Below, piece after piece: positions 25,157-33,582 of a stretch of 64,000 nucleotides of DNA. The position numbers were made by a program, and so were the translations under genes. Position 1 is the first letter of the stretch. The number at the start of each line of letters is the position of its first letter. A model generated the notes under the pieces. That model did not search any database. It was not told where the DNA came from and saw only the letters and a list, made by a program, of their open reading frames with translations. This DNA is from Sinimarinibacterium flocculans (GTDB lineage Bacteria > Pseudomonadota > Gammaproteobacteria > Nevskiales > Nevskiaceae): positions 483,780 to 547,779 of the forward strand of contig NZ_QICN01000002.1 in NCBI RefSeq assembly GCF_003201205.1, in the 5' to 3' direction.

Positions 25157-26761
25157 ATGTCAGACCTTGCCGCCGCACCGTCGGCGCCCGCCTCCGGCAC
25201 GGGTGCCCTGTTCACGCTCAATCGCTTCTTCGCGGCGCTGCTGCTCGCCGCGACCGGGTACTTCGTCGTCTGGGGGCTGGGCTACACCAACCACAACCAC
25301 GTCACGCTGTTCGTGCTGGCGACGCTGTTCGGCGTGTTCATGGCGTTCAACATCGGCGGCAACGATGTGGCGAACTCCTTCGGCACCAGCGTCGGAGCCG
25401 GCACGCTGACGATCAAGCAGGCGCTGATCGTGGCTGCCGTGTTCGAGGTCAGCGGTGCGGTAATTGCCGGCGGCGAGGTGACCAAGACGATCCGCGGCGG
25501 CATCGTCGATCTGTCGAAGATGGCCATCGCACCGATGGACTTCGTCTACATCATGATGTCCGCGCTGATCGCGGCGGCGCTGTGGCTGCTGTTCGCGACG
25601 AAGAAGGGTTATCCGGTCTCGACGACGCATTCGATCATCGGCGCCATCGTCGGCAGCTCGATCGCGCTGGGCGTGATCGTCAGCGGCGCCGACAGTGCGC
25701 TGGCGCTGGTGCAGTGGGACAAGATCGGCCAGATCGCGGTGTCGTGGGTGCTGTCGCCGGTGCTCGGCGGGCTGGTGTCGTACGTGCTGTTCTTCCAGAT
25801 CAGGAAGCACATCCTCAACTACAACGACGAGGCGGAGCAGCAGATTCTCCGCATCCGCGAGGAGAAGCGCGCGCACAAGCGGCACCACAAGGAGGCCTTC
25901 GAGCGCCTGGACGAGCTGCAGCGGATTTCCTACACGCACGCCATGGCGCGCGACGTGCAGGTGATGAACGACGACGACTTCGAGGCCGACGAGCTGGAGT
26001 CCGACTACTACCGCGAGCTGCACCGCATCGAACGCAAGCGCGAGGAGATCCACGCGCATCGCGCACTCGAGAACTGGGTGCCGCTGATCGCCGCGCTGGG
26101 CGCGATGATCATCAGCTCGATGCTGCTGTTCAAGGGCCTGAAGAACATCGACCTGGGACTGACGACGCTGCACAACTACCTGATCATGGGCATGCTCGGA
26201 GCCGCGGTGTGGATGGCGGTGTTCATCTTTGCCAAGACGCTCAAGGGCTCGTCGCTGAGCCGATCGACCTTCCTGCTGTTCAGCTGGATGCAGGTGTTCA
26301 CCGCTGCCGGCTTTGCCTTCAGCCATGGCTCCAACGACATCGCGAACGCGATCGGTCCCTTCGCCGCAATTCTCGACGTGTTGCGTACCGGCGAGATCGG
26401 CGCGCAGGCGGCGGTGCCGACGGCCGCGATGATCACCTTCGGCATCGCGCTGGTGGTGGGCCTGTGGTTCATCGGCAAGGAAGTCATCGCCACCGTCGGT
26501 CACAACCTGACGAAGATGCACCCGGCGTCCGGTTTCTCCGCCGAACTCGCCGCCGCGGCCGTGGTGATGCTCGCGTCGCTGCTCGGCCTGCCGGTGTCGA
26601 GCACGCACATCCTGATCGGCGCGGTGCTGGGCATCGGCCTCGTCAACCGCCAGACCAACTGGGAGCTGATGAAGCCGATCGCGCTGGCCTGGGTCATCAC
26701 CCTGCCGGCGGCGGCCATCCTCAGCGCCGTGGCCTTCGTCACGCTGCGCAGTATCTTCTAG
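25157..26761 (+). CDS. pit: Inorganic phosphate transporter, PiT family
   Basis: The 534-residue membrane protein has the PiT duplication: [18 protein letters not shown] in the first half and [18 protein letters not shown] in the second, each followed by the S-S/T-T-H segment ([14 protein letters not shown] and [14 protein letters not shown]). Between the halves is a charged cytoplasmic insert (about residues 215-300, rich in K/E/R and likely coiled coil), longer than in E. coli PitA-type proteins. PiT carriers import metal-phosphate with protons or sodium. GGGAGCC precedes the ATG. Polyphosphate kinase 2 follows after 13 bases, linking uptake to polyphosphate storage. Confidence 0.9.
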   Translation: MSDLAAAPSAPASGTGALFTLNRFFAALLLAATGYFVVWGLGYTNHNHVTLFVLATLFGVFMAFNIGGNDVANSFGTSVGAGTLTIKQALIVAAVFEVSGAVIAGGEVTKTIRGGIVDLSKMAIAPMDFVYIMMSALIAAALWLLFATKKGYPVSTTHSIIGAIVGSSIALGVIVSGADSALALVQWDKIGQIAVSWVLSPVLGGLVSYVLFFQIRKHILNYNDEAEQQILRIREEKRAHKRHHKEAFERLDELQRISYTHAMARDVQVMNDDDFEADELESDYYRELHRIERKREEIHAHRALENWVPLIAALGAMIISSMLLFKGLKNIDLGLTTLHNYLIMGMLGAAVWMAVFIFAKTLKGSSLSRSTFLLFSWMQVFTAAGFAFSHGSNDIANAIGPFAAILDVLRTGEIGAQAAVPTAAMITFGIALVVGLWFIGKEVIATVGHNLTKMHPASGFSAELAAAAVVMLASLLGLPVSSTHILIGAVLGIGLVNRQTNWELMKPIALAWVITLPAAAILSAVAFVTLRSIF

Positions 26762-26774
26762 CCCGGGAGCGACC

Positions 26775-27686
26775 ATGAGCGAACGCAGCCCGCCGCCGTC
26801 CGCCTACGAGAACCTGCTGCGCGACGAGTTCCTCGACAACCTCGACGAGGAACTGGAGATGGAGCTGGACGACGCGCGCCTCGATGCGCTCGCCGCCGAG
26901 CCGGCGTCCGGCGATACCGACCGGCGCAGCTACTTCCGTGAGCTGCTGCGCCTGCAGAGCGAGCTGGTGAAACTGCAGGACTGGGTGGTCGAGCACAAGC
27001 TCAAGGTCGTCGTGTTGTTCGAGGGGCGCGACGCCGCCGGCAAGGGCGGTGCGATCAAGCGCATCACCCAGCGCCTGAACCCGCGCGTCTGCCGGGTCGC
27101 GGCGCTGCCGGCACCGAGCGACCGCGAGCGCACGCAGTGGTACTTCCAGCGCTACATCGCACATCTGCCGGCCGGCGGCGAGATCGTGCTGTTCGACCGC
27201 AGCTGGTACAACCGCGCCGGCGTCGAGCGCGTGATGGGCTTCTGCAACGACGACGAGTACGAAGAGTTCTTCCGCAGCGTGCCGGAGTTCGAGCGCATGC
27301 TGATCCGCTCCGGCATCGTGCTGATCAAGTACTGGTTCTCGATCACCGACGACGAGCAGAACCGCCGCTTTCTCGCGCGCATCCACGACCCGCTCAAGCA
27401 GTGGAAGCTCAGCCCGATGGACCTGGAATCGCGCCGGCGCTGGGAGGCCTACACCAAGGCCAAGGAGCTGATGCTCGAACGCACGCACATCGCCGAGGCG
27501 CCGTGGTGGATCGTCGAGGCCGTGGACAAGAAGCGCGCACGCCTCAACTGCATCCATCACCTGCTCGCACAAATTCCGTACCGCGACATCGAGCGCGAGC
27601 CGGTGCATCTGCCGGAGCGCGTCCATCACGCGGACTACCTGCGCAATCCGGTGCCGCCGGAGATGTTCGTGCCCGCGGTCTACTGA
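26775..27686 (+). CDS. ppk2: Polyphosphate kinase 2
   Basis: The 303-residue cytoplasmic enzyme has the PPK2 signatures: Walker A FEGRDAAGKGGAIKR, Walker B FDRSWYNRAGVERVMGFC, and a lid-region ITDDEQNRRFLARIHDPLKQW. The length and single domain fit class I PPK2 enzymes, which move phosphate between polyphosphate and nucleoside diphosphates. An acidic leader (residues 15-45, LDNLDEELEMELDD) precedes the domain. It is co-transcribed with the PiT transporter, so imported phosphate may feed this enzyme. Direction of the reaction in the cell cannot be told from sequence. Confidence 0.9.
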   Translation: MSERSPPPSAYENLLRDEFLDNLDEELEMELDDARLDALAAEPASGDTDRRSYFRELLRLQSELVKLQDWVVEHKLKVVVLFEGRDAAGKGGAIKRITQRLNPRVCRVAALPAPSDRERTQWYFQRYIAHLPAGGEIVLFDRSWYNRAGVERVMGFCNDDEYEEFFRSVPEFERMLIRSGIVLIKYWFSITDDEQNRRFLARIHDPLKQWKLSPMDLESRRRWEAYTKAKELMLERTHIAEAPWWIVEAVDKKRARLNCIHHLLAQIPYRDIEREPVHLPERVHHADYLRNPVPPEMFVPAVY

Positions 27687-27701
27687 GCCCGGTTCCCGCC
27701 G

Positions 27702-27974
27702 TCAGCCGCCGCCGAAACGCCTGAGCGACTGGGCGACGGCCTTGGCGCGCTCCACCTCGCGATTGCGCGGCGGCGCCAGCGTGACCAGCGAAGACATCAG
27801 CGTCCGCGCCACGTCGGTCACCTGCTCGACGGCAAGATCGAACGCCGCTTCGTTGATCTTCGACGGCCGGTTGAAGCCGCTGAGCTTGCGCACGAACTGC
27901 AGCGCCGCGGCCTGAATCTCCTCGTCCGTCGCCGGCGGGTCGAAGTTGAACAGCGTCTTGATGTTCCGGCACAT
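27702..27974 (-). CDS. DUF2277 family protein
   Basis: The 90-residue protein starts MCRNIKTLFNFDPPATDEEI and continues AALQFVRKLSGFNRPSKINE, which is the DUF2277 signature. The function of this family is unknown. GGAGAG upstream supports the ATG at 27974; the longer frame reaching 28118 is shadow sequence. It lies between the convergent PPK2 gene and the divergent TetR gene and probably stands alone. Confidence 0.87.
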   Translation of the reverse strand: MCRNIKTLFNFDPPATDEEIQAAALQFVRKLSGFNRPSKINEAAFDLAVEQVTDVARTLMSSLVTLAPPRNREVERAKAVAQSLRRFGGG

Positions 27975-28124
27975 GGAGACCTCTCCGGTCGTCAGGGCGA
28001 TTCGGCTTCCAGCTCGACCCGAGTCTTGGCCGCGTAGCACCGTCTGGCAAGCCGAGCGGCGCGAACTGCTCCCCCGCAAAAGGGGCCTCGAAGCGAGTGT
28101 CATGGGAGCTTCTGCCAAGTTGTT

Positions 28125-28153
28125 TTGACAGTATTAAGTTAATGGCGTTAAAT
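28125..28153 (+). promoter_or_regulatory. Sigma70-like promoter for TetR gene, probably leaderless
   Basis: TTGACA at 28125-28130, then 17 bases, then TTAAAT at 28148-28153. The TetR start at 28160 is seven bases after the -10 box, so transcription would begin at or next to the start codon. The AT-rich stretch also holds TTAA repeats that could form an operator. The in-frame upstream ATG at 28142 would lie inside the promoter and is therefore less likely. Confidence 0.5.
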
Positions 28154-28159
28154 CGACTC

Positions 28160-28834
28160 ATGGCCCGTCCACCCCTGACCGATGCGGAGCGCGACCAGCG
28201 CCGCGACGCGATCCTCGCGGCGGCCATGGCCGTGTTCGAGGGCGACGCCTCGACGGGCTGCGCCGGCGGGCTGGGGGCGGTGAGCTTCCGCAGGATCGCC
28301 ACGGTTGCCGGCTGCAGCTACGCCACGCCGTACAGCTACTTCGCCAACAAGGCGGCACTGATCGACGCCTTGCGCGCGCGGGCGTTCGTGTGGATGGAGC
28401 GGATCATGCGCGATGCGATCGCACCCTTCGATTCGGCCGACGACCGACTCGATGCGCTCGCCACCGCCTACGTCCAGGCGGCGCTCGAACGGCCGAACCG
28501 CTACGCGCTGATGTTCTTCGCGCTGGAGGACGCCGAGGCGTCGACGCCGTCGCTGGAACTCAAGCGGGCCAAGCGCGACGCGCTGGACGTCTGCACGCAG
28601 GTGATCGCGGCGGGCCAGGCCTCCGGCGACTTCCCCGCAACCGTCGACCCGCTGACAGCCGCACACGTGTTCTGGTCTGCCGCGCACGGCGTCGTGTCGC
28701 TGCAGGTCGCCGGCCAGTTCGTGATGGGACGTGATGTTCAGACGCTGATTCCGACGCTGATCCGTGTGCTGCGCAGCGGACTGGAGCACATGCAGCCATT
28801 GGAGAAGGGCGGCGAGTTCAGGAAGACCGCCTGA
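28160..28834 (+). CDS. TetR-family transcriptional regulator
   Basis: The 224-residue protein has an N-terminal TetR helix-turn-helix (RDAILAAAMAVFEG, then VSFRRIATVAGCSYATPYSYFANKAALIDALRARA) and a helical ligand-binding domain with the C-terminal Trp-Ser-Ala-Ala-His-Gly-Val segment typical of the TetR_C_33-like group. A glycine-rich insert (GDASTGCAGGLGA) sits between helices 1 and 2. It probably represses its own operon, which continues with a PF10118-type hydrolase, a styrene-oxide-isomerase-like protein and a small membrane protein. Confidence 0.85.
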   Translation: MARPPLTDAERDQRRDAILAAAMAVFEGDASTGCAGGLGAVSFRRIATVAGCSYATPYSYFANKAALIDALRARAFVWMERIMRDAIAPFDSADDRLDALATAYVQAALERPNRYALMFFALEDAEASTPSLELKRAKRDALDVCTQVIAAGQASGDFPATVDPLTAAHVFWSAAHGVVSLQVAGQFVMGRDVQTLIPTLIRVLRSGLEHMQPLEKGGEFRKTA

Positions 28835-28845
28835 AGGAGATCCTC

Positions 28846-29763
28846 ATGAGACCGTCAGACCAACCGAGCAGGATGCCGCTTCCCCGCGCCGTGCCTTTCG
28901 AGTTCCCGGACGACATCGATCCGGCATGGATTCCCGGCCAGCCGGAACTCAGCGCGATGTTCAATGGCGCATCGCTGACGATGCCCTACCTCGAACCCTT
29001 CCTGATCCGCACGATGCGCGAGGCGATCCAGCGCCTGGACGATCCGGCGATTCTCGAGGAAGGCCGCGCCTTCAATACGCAGGAGCAGTTCCACTACCAG
29101 GCGCATCGCCGCTTCAACGAGATCATCAAGGCGAAGGGCTATCCCGAGCTGGCGGAGGTGGAGGACGCGATGAAGGCCTCGTACCAGCGGCTGTCCCGGC
29201 GCAGCCTGCAGGTGCGCATGGCGTACACCGCAGGGTTCGAGTCGATGACGCTGGGCGTGACCAAGTGGCTGATCGGTCACCGTGTGGCGCTCTTCGCGGG
29301 CGCCGATGCGCGTGTGGTGTCGTTCGTGCTGTGGCACATGGTCGAGGAGACCGAACACAAGTGCGTGGCCTACGACGTGTATCAGGCCCTGTTCGGCAGC
29401 AGCCCGCGCGCCTGGTGGTATCGGATGATCGGCGTCGCACACGGCTCGATCGACGTGATCCGCTGGTCGATGCGCGGCTACAAGGTCATCCTGCGCAAGA
29501 ACGGCCTGTGGGGGAAGCTGCGCTCGCGGCTGAGGCTGGCGCGCGAGCTGGCGCGCGCGTCGGTCCACATCATTCCGTTCCTGCTGCACGCCATGTTGCC
29601 GGGGCACAGCCCGCGGCGGGAGCACGATCCGCAGTGGGTGCTGGACTGGATGTCGGCCTACGCCGAGGCGCCGGAGGGCTTCGTGCCGCTGGTCGACACC
29701 CGCGATCCTTCGATGCCGGTGCCGTTCGCGGCGACCGCGATCCGCGCGGGTGTCCCGGCATGA
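28846..29763 (+). CDS. Predicted metal-dependent hydrolase (PF10118 type)
   Basis: The 305-residue helical protein matches the metal-dependent hydrolase family of COG3687: acidic/His pairs in the N-terminal half (EEGRAFNTQEQFHYQAHRRFNEII) and HMVEETEHKCVAYDVYQAL in the middle. These E/H clusters resemble a di-iron or other dinuclear metal centre of ferritin-like enzymes. Substrate is unknown; neighbours suggest a lipid or hydrocarbon-related reaction. AAGGAG precedes the ATG at 28846, 11 bases after the TetR stop, and the next gene overlaps it by ATGA. Confidence 0.82.
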   Translation: MRPSDQPSRMPLPRAVPFEFPDDIDPAWIPGQPELSAMFNGASLTMPYLEPFLIRTMREAIQRLDDPAILEEGRAFNTQEQFHYQAHRRFNEIIKAKGYPELAEVEDAMKASYQRLSRRSLQVRMAYTAGFESMTLGVTKWLIGHRVALFAGADARVVSFVLWHMVEETEHKCVAYDVYQALFGSSPRAWWYRMIGVAHGSIDVIRWSMRGYKVILRKNGLWGKLRSRLRLARELARASVHIIPFLLHAMLPGHSPRREHDPQWVLDWMSAYAEAPEGFVPLVDTRDPSMPVPFAATAIRAGVPA

Positions 29764-30272
29764 GCGGCCTCGTGCCGCGAACCCGTCGCCAGCTCGTCGG
29801 CCACGGTGCGCTGCTGATCTTCGCCGGCGGCGTGATCGGTTTCGGGTTCCTGTTCTTCCTGATCGGTCGCATCGAGCTGTGGCCCATTCCGGGCAGCATC
29901 GACTACCAGCTGCCCGGCACCTACGACGCCTGGCGCATGGCGCACATGGAAGCGATCGTCAACGGCGCGCTGCTGTGGATCACCGCCGCCGCGCTGCCGC
30001 TGCTGCCCTTCTCGGCCATCGGCCAGCGACGGACCGGACTGTGCATGATCGTGGTCGCATGGACGATCGTCGTCGCCTCGATGCTCGACCCGCTGTTCGC
30101 CGACAGCCGAGGCCTCGCCGCGGGCGGGCCCGTCACCAACAATCTCGCCTTCGGGCTGTTCTACGTGGGCGTTGGTCTGGTGATGATCGTGACGGCCGTG
30201 GTGGCCTGGAAATCGCTGTTCGGCCGCGATGCCGACGGCGATTGTTCGGCCGCGAATCGGGAATCCGCATGA
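29760..30272 (+). CDS. Styrene-oxide-isomerase-like (StyC-like) membrane protein
   Basis: The 170-residue protein has four hydrophobic helices and the pattern of styrene oxide isomerase: G-H-G-A-L-L-I-F at the first helix, F-F-L-I-G-R-I-E-L-W-P-I-P-G, D-Y-Q-L-P-G-T-Y-D-A-W-R-M-A-H, then N-G-A-L-L-W-I, R-G-L and G-P-V-T-N-N. StyC turns styrene oxide into phenylacetaldehyde using a heme-bound trimer. No StyA/StyB monooxygenase is here, so the substrate could be another epoxide, or the family member may have a different job. It starts by ATGA overlap with the hydrolase gene. Confidence 0.7.
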   Translation: MSGLVPRTRRQLVGHGALLIFAGGVIGFGFLFFLIGRIELWPIPGSIDYQLPGTYDAWRMAHMEAIVNGALLWITAAALPLLPFSAIGQRRTGLCMIVVAWTIVVASMLDPLFADSRGLAAGGPVTNNLAFGLFYVGVGLVMIVTAVVAWKSLFGRDADGDCSAANRESA

Positions 30273-30604
30273 ACGCCGTCCGCGGCTTTCTGGTCCTGGC
30301 GACGATCGCGATCTACGCGATGACGGTCACCGTCGTCATCGGTCACGGCGTGAACTGGCCCGCCGTGGCCGTCGGCGATCTGCTCGACCTCAACTGGAGA
30401 AGCCAGTTCGACCTGGACTTCATCCTCTACCTTCTGCTGGTGTCCACCTGGATCGTGTGGCGCGAGGGCGCCACCGCACGCGCCTACGTCTTCGGTGTGC
30501 TGAACTTCATGATGGGCGGCATGTTCGCGTTTCCGTACCTGCTGCATGCCAGCGTCGCCGCTCGTGGCCGGGTCCGGACCGTGCTGCTCGGCGTGCACGA
30601 CTGA
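30269..30604 (+). CDS. Small three-helix membrane protein of unknown function
   Basis: The 111-residue protein has three likely membrane helices (FLVLATIAIYAMTVTVVIGH, DLDFILYLLLVSTWIVW, VLNFMMGGMFAFPYLLHAS). The W-R-E-G loop before helix 3 and the F-P-Y-L-L end recall DUF1475/DUF2834-like proteins, but I am not sure of the family. It overlaps the preceding gene by ATGA and closes the TetR-controlled operon. Confidence 0.72.
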   Translation: MNAVRGFLVLATIAIYAMTVTVVIGHGVNWPAVAVGDLLDLNWRSQFDLDFILYLLLVSTWIVWREGATARAYVFGVLNFMMGGMFAFPYLLHASVAARGRVRTVLLGVHD

Positions 30605-30618
30605 CGCGAAGCAGGACC

Positions 30619-31419
30619 TCAGCGCTCGACGAACACGTCCCCGGACAACTGCCGGTATTGCATCCGCAGCAGCAGCGCGCCCCACACCCAGGACGTCAGC
30701 ATCAGCAACGCGCCGGTCATCTGCGCGAGACCGGCCAGGCTGCGGTCGAGGTGCAGCGCACCGACCGCGGCAAGGAGGTTGTGCCAGTCGTGGCGCAAGG
30801 CGCGGGCCTGCGCCATCTCTTCCGACCACTCGCCGACCAGCGGCAGTGCCAGCGCACGGGCATCCGCGATGTAGGGCGCGACGTCGATGACGTTCTGGCC
30901 GCACCACCACAGGCACACCGCGGCGGAGAACGGCTGGTGCTGCCGGAAGACGAAGTACGCCGCGAGCATCAGCGGCAGCAGGCACTGGAACAGGCTGCCG
31001 CCGAGAAACATCATCCACTCGCCGAACGGCATGAACAGCAGGTGCCCGAACTCGTGGAAAGCGAGATCGACGTTGTGCAGGAACGAGTACATGACCCGGC
31101 CCTCGGCAACCGGCTGGGCAATGAACCACACGCCCCAGACGACGATCGCCGCGAGCACCAGACAGCGGCCGACGAAGGCGGTCTGGTCGACACGCTCGGG
31201 CGTATACCACAGCGCACCCCACAGCCGCGCCCGCCACGGCGGCTGCGCGAACTGCGCGCGCTCGGCGGCGTGTTCCGCAGCCATCGCGGCCCGCGCGCGA
31301 CGTTGCAGGAACTTCTCGTAGTAGACGCCGCACCTGGGACACTCTCCGGGCGCGGACGCGTCCTCCGGGCGCCGCAGGTAGGCGCACTTCGGACAGGGAT
31401 CGTTCCAGACGCCGCTCAC
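30619..31419 (-). CDS. Zinc-ribbon membrane protein with HEFGH motif
   Basis: The 266-residue protein starts with a four-cysteine zinc ribbon (C9-x2-C12 and C27-x2-C30) and a basic helix. The membrane part follows from about residue 85, with H122-E-F-G-H126 (NVDLAFHEFGHLLFMPFGEW) in a transmembrane helix. The latter is an M50/site-2-protease-like zinc motif. A D-V-A-P-Y segment near residue 180 could supply a third ligand, but this is not certain. It starts with ATGA overlap on the patatin gene upstream, so the two are coupled. Role unknown. Confidence 0.8.
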   Translation of the reverse strand: MSGVWNDPCPKCAYLRRPEDASAPGECPRCGVYYEKFLQRRARAAMAAEHAAERAQFAQPPWRARLWGALWYTPERVDQTAFVGRCLVLAAIVVWGVWFIAQPVAEGRVMYSFLHNVDLAFHEFGHLLFMPFGEWMMFLGGSLFQCLLPLMLAAYFVFRQHQPFSAAVCLWWCGQNVIDVAPYIADARALALPLVGEWSEEMAQARALRHDWHNLLAAVGALHLDRSLAGLAQMTGALLMLTSWVWGALLLRMQYRQLSGDVFVER

Positions 31420-32399
31420 CCGGCGGACGCCCAGGCGCGCAGCTCGGCCTCGTGCCGGCGGACCAGGTCGCGCCCCTCCTCGATCGCCTCGTCGGCGCGG
31501 TGGAAATCCATCAGGGCGTAGTCCTCCAGCAGCGGGATCAGCGTGATCTCCGGCGGATCGCCGGCCATGCGGCTGCGGGTGATGCGGTCCTGCATGATGT
31601 TGATGCTGGACGCGACGACGTCGAACAGCCCCGGGTGCTCGGGGTCGCTGCTCTCGAAGTAGCCGATCACGCGCTGCCAGAAACCGCGGCTGTGCCGCCC
31701 GCGTCCCTTTGCGTCCTCCGGGCCTGTCGCGACGCTGAGCGCCTGCTCGGTGCTGGCGGCGGCTTCCTCGGCGGCGCTCTCGGCATCGACCTCCCGTTCG
31801 ACAAGCTGCCGGCTGGCACGCGACAGATGCGCGCCGACGAGCTGCGCGTTGAGGTTCACCGCGATGACGACGTCGGCACCGAGCGCGCGGGCGGCCGAGA
31901 CCGGCACGGGATTGACCAGCCCGCCGTCGAGCATCCAGCGATCGCCATGCTTGACCGGCGAGAACACGCCAGGCAGCGCGCAGGACGCACGCGCAGCGGT
32001 CAGCACCGGCCCCTGCGTGATCCAGATTTCGCGGCCGGTCGCCATGTCCGTGCAGACGCTGGCATAGCGCTGCTCCAGCGCCTCGATGTTCGGATTGGCG
32101 TGCCGCTCGTTGAACGAGCCGAACAGCTTCTCGCCGCGCACCACGCCGCCGGAGAAGGTGAAGTCCATCAGGCCGACGACATCGCGCACGGTGAGCTTGC
32201 GCACCCAGTCGGCGAGATCGTCCAGCTGCCCGGCGACGTAGACCGCACCGACGAGTGCGCCGATCGAGGTGCCGGCGACCACCTGCGGCCGGATGCCCAT
32301 GGCCTCCAGCTCCTGGATCACGCCGATGTGCGACCAGCCGCGCGCCGAACCGCTGCCGAGGGCGAGGCCGACGGCCGGCCCCTGGATCTGATGCTTCAT
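31416..32399 (-). CDS. Patatin-like phospholipase, RssA family
   Basis: The 327-residue protein has the patatin elements: oxyanion-hole segment GLALGSGSARGWSHIG at residues 11-26, nucleophile elbow G-T-S45-I-G, and D-G-G in MLDGGLVNPVPVSAARALGADVV. It should be a Ser/Asp dyad acyl hydrolase acting on lipids; RssA-type members are cytoplasmic or membrane-associated. The C-terminal region (after about 180) holds a low-complexity A/E-rich stretch and a helical end. The HEFGH gene overlaps its stop, giving a two-gene operon. Confidence 0.87.
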   Translation of the reverse strand: MKHQIQGPAVGLALGSGSARGWSHIGVIQELEAMGIRPQVVAGTSIGALVGAVYVAGQLDDLADWVRKLTVRDVVGLMDFTFSGGVVRGEKLFGSFNERHANPNIEALEQRYASVCTDMATGREIWITQGPVLTAARASCALPGVFSPVKHGDRWMLDGGLVNPVPVSAARALGADVVIAVNLNAQLVGAHLSRASRQLVEREVDAESAAEEAAASTEQALSVATGPEDAKGRGRHSRGFWQRVIGYFESSDPEHPGLFDVVASSINIMQDRITRSRMAGDPPEITLIPLLEDYALMDFHRADEAIEEGRDLVRRHEAELRAWASAG

Positions 32400-32509
32400 G
32401 CCTGACGAGCTTCCTGCGTTGCCGGCAACTATCGTAGCGCCACCCTCGCCGGCCGCCGAGCCGGAAGATCCCGGCGCGAGGGGTCGATCCGGTGTGTCGA
32501 GATTTATTG

Positions 32510-32530
32510 TATGATGAACGTCATTTCATA
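32510..32530. promoter_or_regulatory. Putative TetR operator
   Basis: TATGA at 32510-32514 and TCATA at 32526-32530 form an inverted repeat, and ATGATGAACGTCAT (32511-32524) is palindromic at 10 of its 14 positions. The site ends 10 bases before the TetR start, a typical place for autorepression. The AT-rich stretch also looks like a promoter. Binding is inference. Confidence 0.42.
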
Positions 32531-32539
32531 GGCTCCGGC

Positions 32540-33130
32540 ATGCGCTACGACGCAGAACACAAGTTGCGGACCCGCGAGCGCATCCTGCGCGAGGCGGCCA
32601 AGGCCATCCGCGCCGAGGGACCGCACCGCGTCGGCGTGGCTGCGGTGATGCGCCAGGCGGACATGACGCACGGCGGCTTCTACGCGCACTTCGACTCCAA
32701 GGAAGCGCTGATCGCCGCGGCGATCGAGCGCATGTTCGAGGACTCGCACCGGCAGTGGTTGCGCAGCACCGAGGGCCGCGAACCCGCCGAAGGCCTGCGC
32801 GCCTTCATTGATTACTACCTGTCGCCGCAGCACCGCGACGCCCGGCGGCTCGGCTGTCCTATTCCGGCGCTCGCGGCCGACCTGCCGCGACTGCGGCCGC
32901 GTTGCACACAGGCCTATGCCGCCGGCGCGCGCCGGCTCATCGACGCGATGGCCGGACATCTGCACGCGCTCGGTCACGACGATGCCGGCACGCTCGCGGG
33001 TTCGGTGATGTCGGAACTGGTCGGCGCGCTGTCGCTGGCGCGCGGCGAGCCGGACCGCGGGCGTTCCGACGCGCTGCTCGACGCCTCGCGACATCACATC
33101 TTCCAACGTCTGAAACTGGAGCATTCATGA
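32540..33130 (+). CDS. TetR-family transcriptional regulator
   Basis: The 196-residue protein has the TetR DNA-binding domain at residues 10-60 (TRERILREAAKAIRAEG, VAAVMRQADMTHGGFYAHFDSKEALIAAAIE) and a short effector domain with the RRLGCPIPALAADLPRL motif of the NemR/AcrR-like TetR_C subgroup. The T-H-G-G-F-Y-A-H-F recognition helix is common to regulators of thiol- or aldehyde-stress genes. It starts an operon with a thioesterase (ATGA overlap) and an MFS transporter, so it may respond to a compound exported or detoxified by them. Confidence 0.86.
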   Translation: MRYDAEHKLRTRERILREAAKAIRAEGPHRVGVAAVMRQADMTHGGFYAHFDSKEALIAAAIERMFEDSHRQWLRSTEGREPAEGLRAFIDYYLSPQHRDARRLGCPIPALAADLPRLRPRCTQAYAAGARRLIDAMAGHLHALGHDDAGTLAGSVMSELVGALSLARGEPDRGRSDALLDASRHHIFQRLKLEHS

Positions 33131-33576
33131 GTCTGGTCAACGAAGTGGCCGTCGGCGCCGACGGCCTGGCGCAGATGCGCGCATTGATCGCCTCCGGCCG
33201 CAAGCCGGGCATCGCGCAGTCGCTGCACTTCGATCTCGTCGAGGTCGAGTCCGGACGCGCGGTGTTCGCCGGCACCCCGGGCGAGCACGCCTACAACCCG
33301 ATCGGCAGCGTGCACGGCGGCTATGCGGCGACGCTGCTCGATTCCGCCTGCGGCTGTGCCGTCCACACGCGCCTGGACGAGCAGCAGGCCTACACGACGC
33401 TGGAGCTGAAAGTCGCATACCACAAGGCGATCACGCGCGACACCGGCCTGCTGCGCGCCGAGGGCCGCGTCGTCACCATGGGGCGACGGGCCGCCTTCGC
33501 CGAAGCCACGCTCAAGGACGCCGCCGGCAAGCTGTACGCCTCGGCGACGTCGACGCTGCTCGTGTTTGCGCGCTGA
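33127..33576 (+). CDS. PaaI-type hotdog thioesterase
   Basis: The 149-residue protein is a hotdog-fold thioesterase: NPIGSVHGGYAATLLDSACGCAVH contains the H-G-G-x-x-x-x-L-x-D active-site helix. Family members hydrolyse aryl- or acyl-CoA. It overlaps the TetR gene by ATGA, and the MFS gene follows after six bases, so all three belong to one operon. Substrate cannot be predicted. Confidence 0.88.
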   Translation: MSLVNEVAVGADGLAQMRALIASGRKPGIAQSLHFDLVEVESGRAVFAGTPGEHAYNPIGSVHGGYAATLLDSACGCAVHTRLDEQQAYTTLELKVAYHKAITRDTGLLRAEGRVVTMGRRAAFAEATLKDAAGKLYASATSTLLVFAR

Positions 33577-33582
33577 GCCGCG

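Noticed and set aside
25160-26776. A 538-codon antisense frame opposite the PiT gene
   Set aside because: Histidine/arginine-rich shadow of a well-recognised membrane protein.
29760-30272. Complete styrene degradation pathway
   Set aside because: No StyA, StyB or phenylacetaldehyde dehydrogenase lies next to it; the aldehyde dehydrogenase is 25 kb away in another operon.
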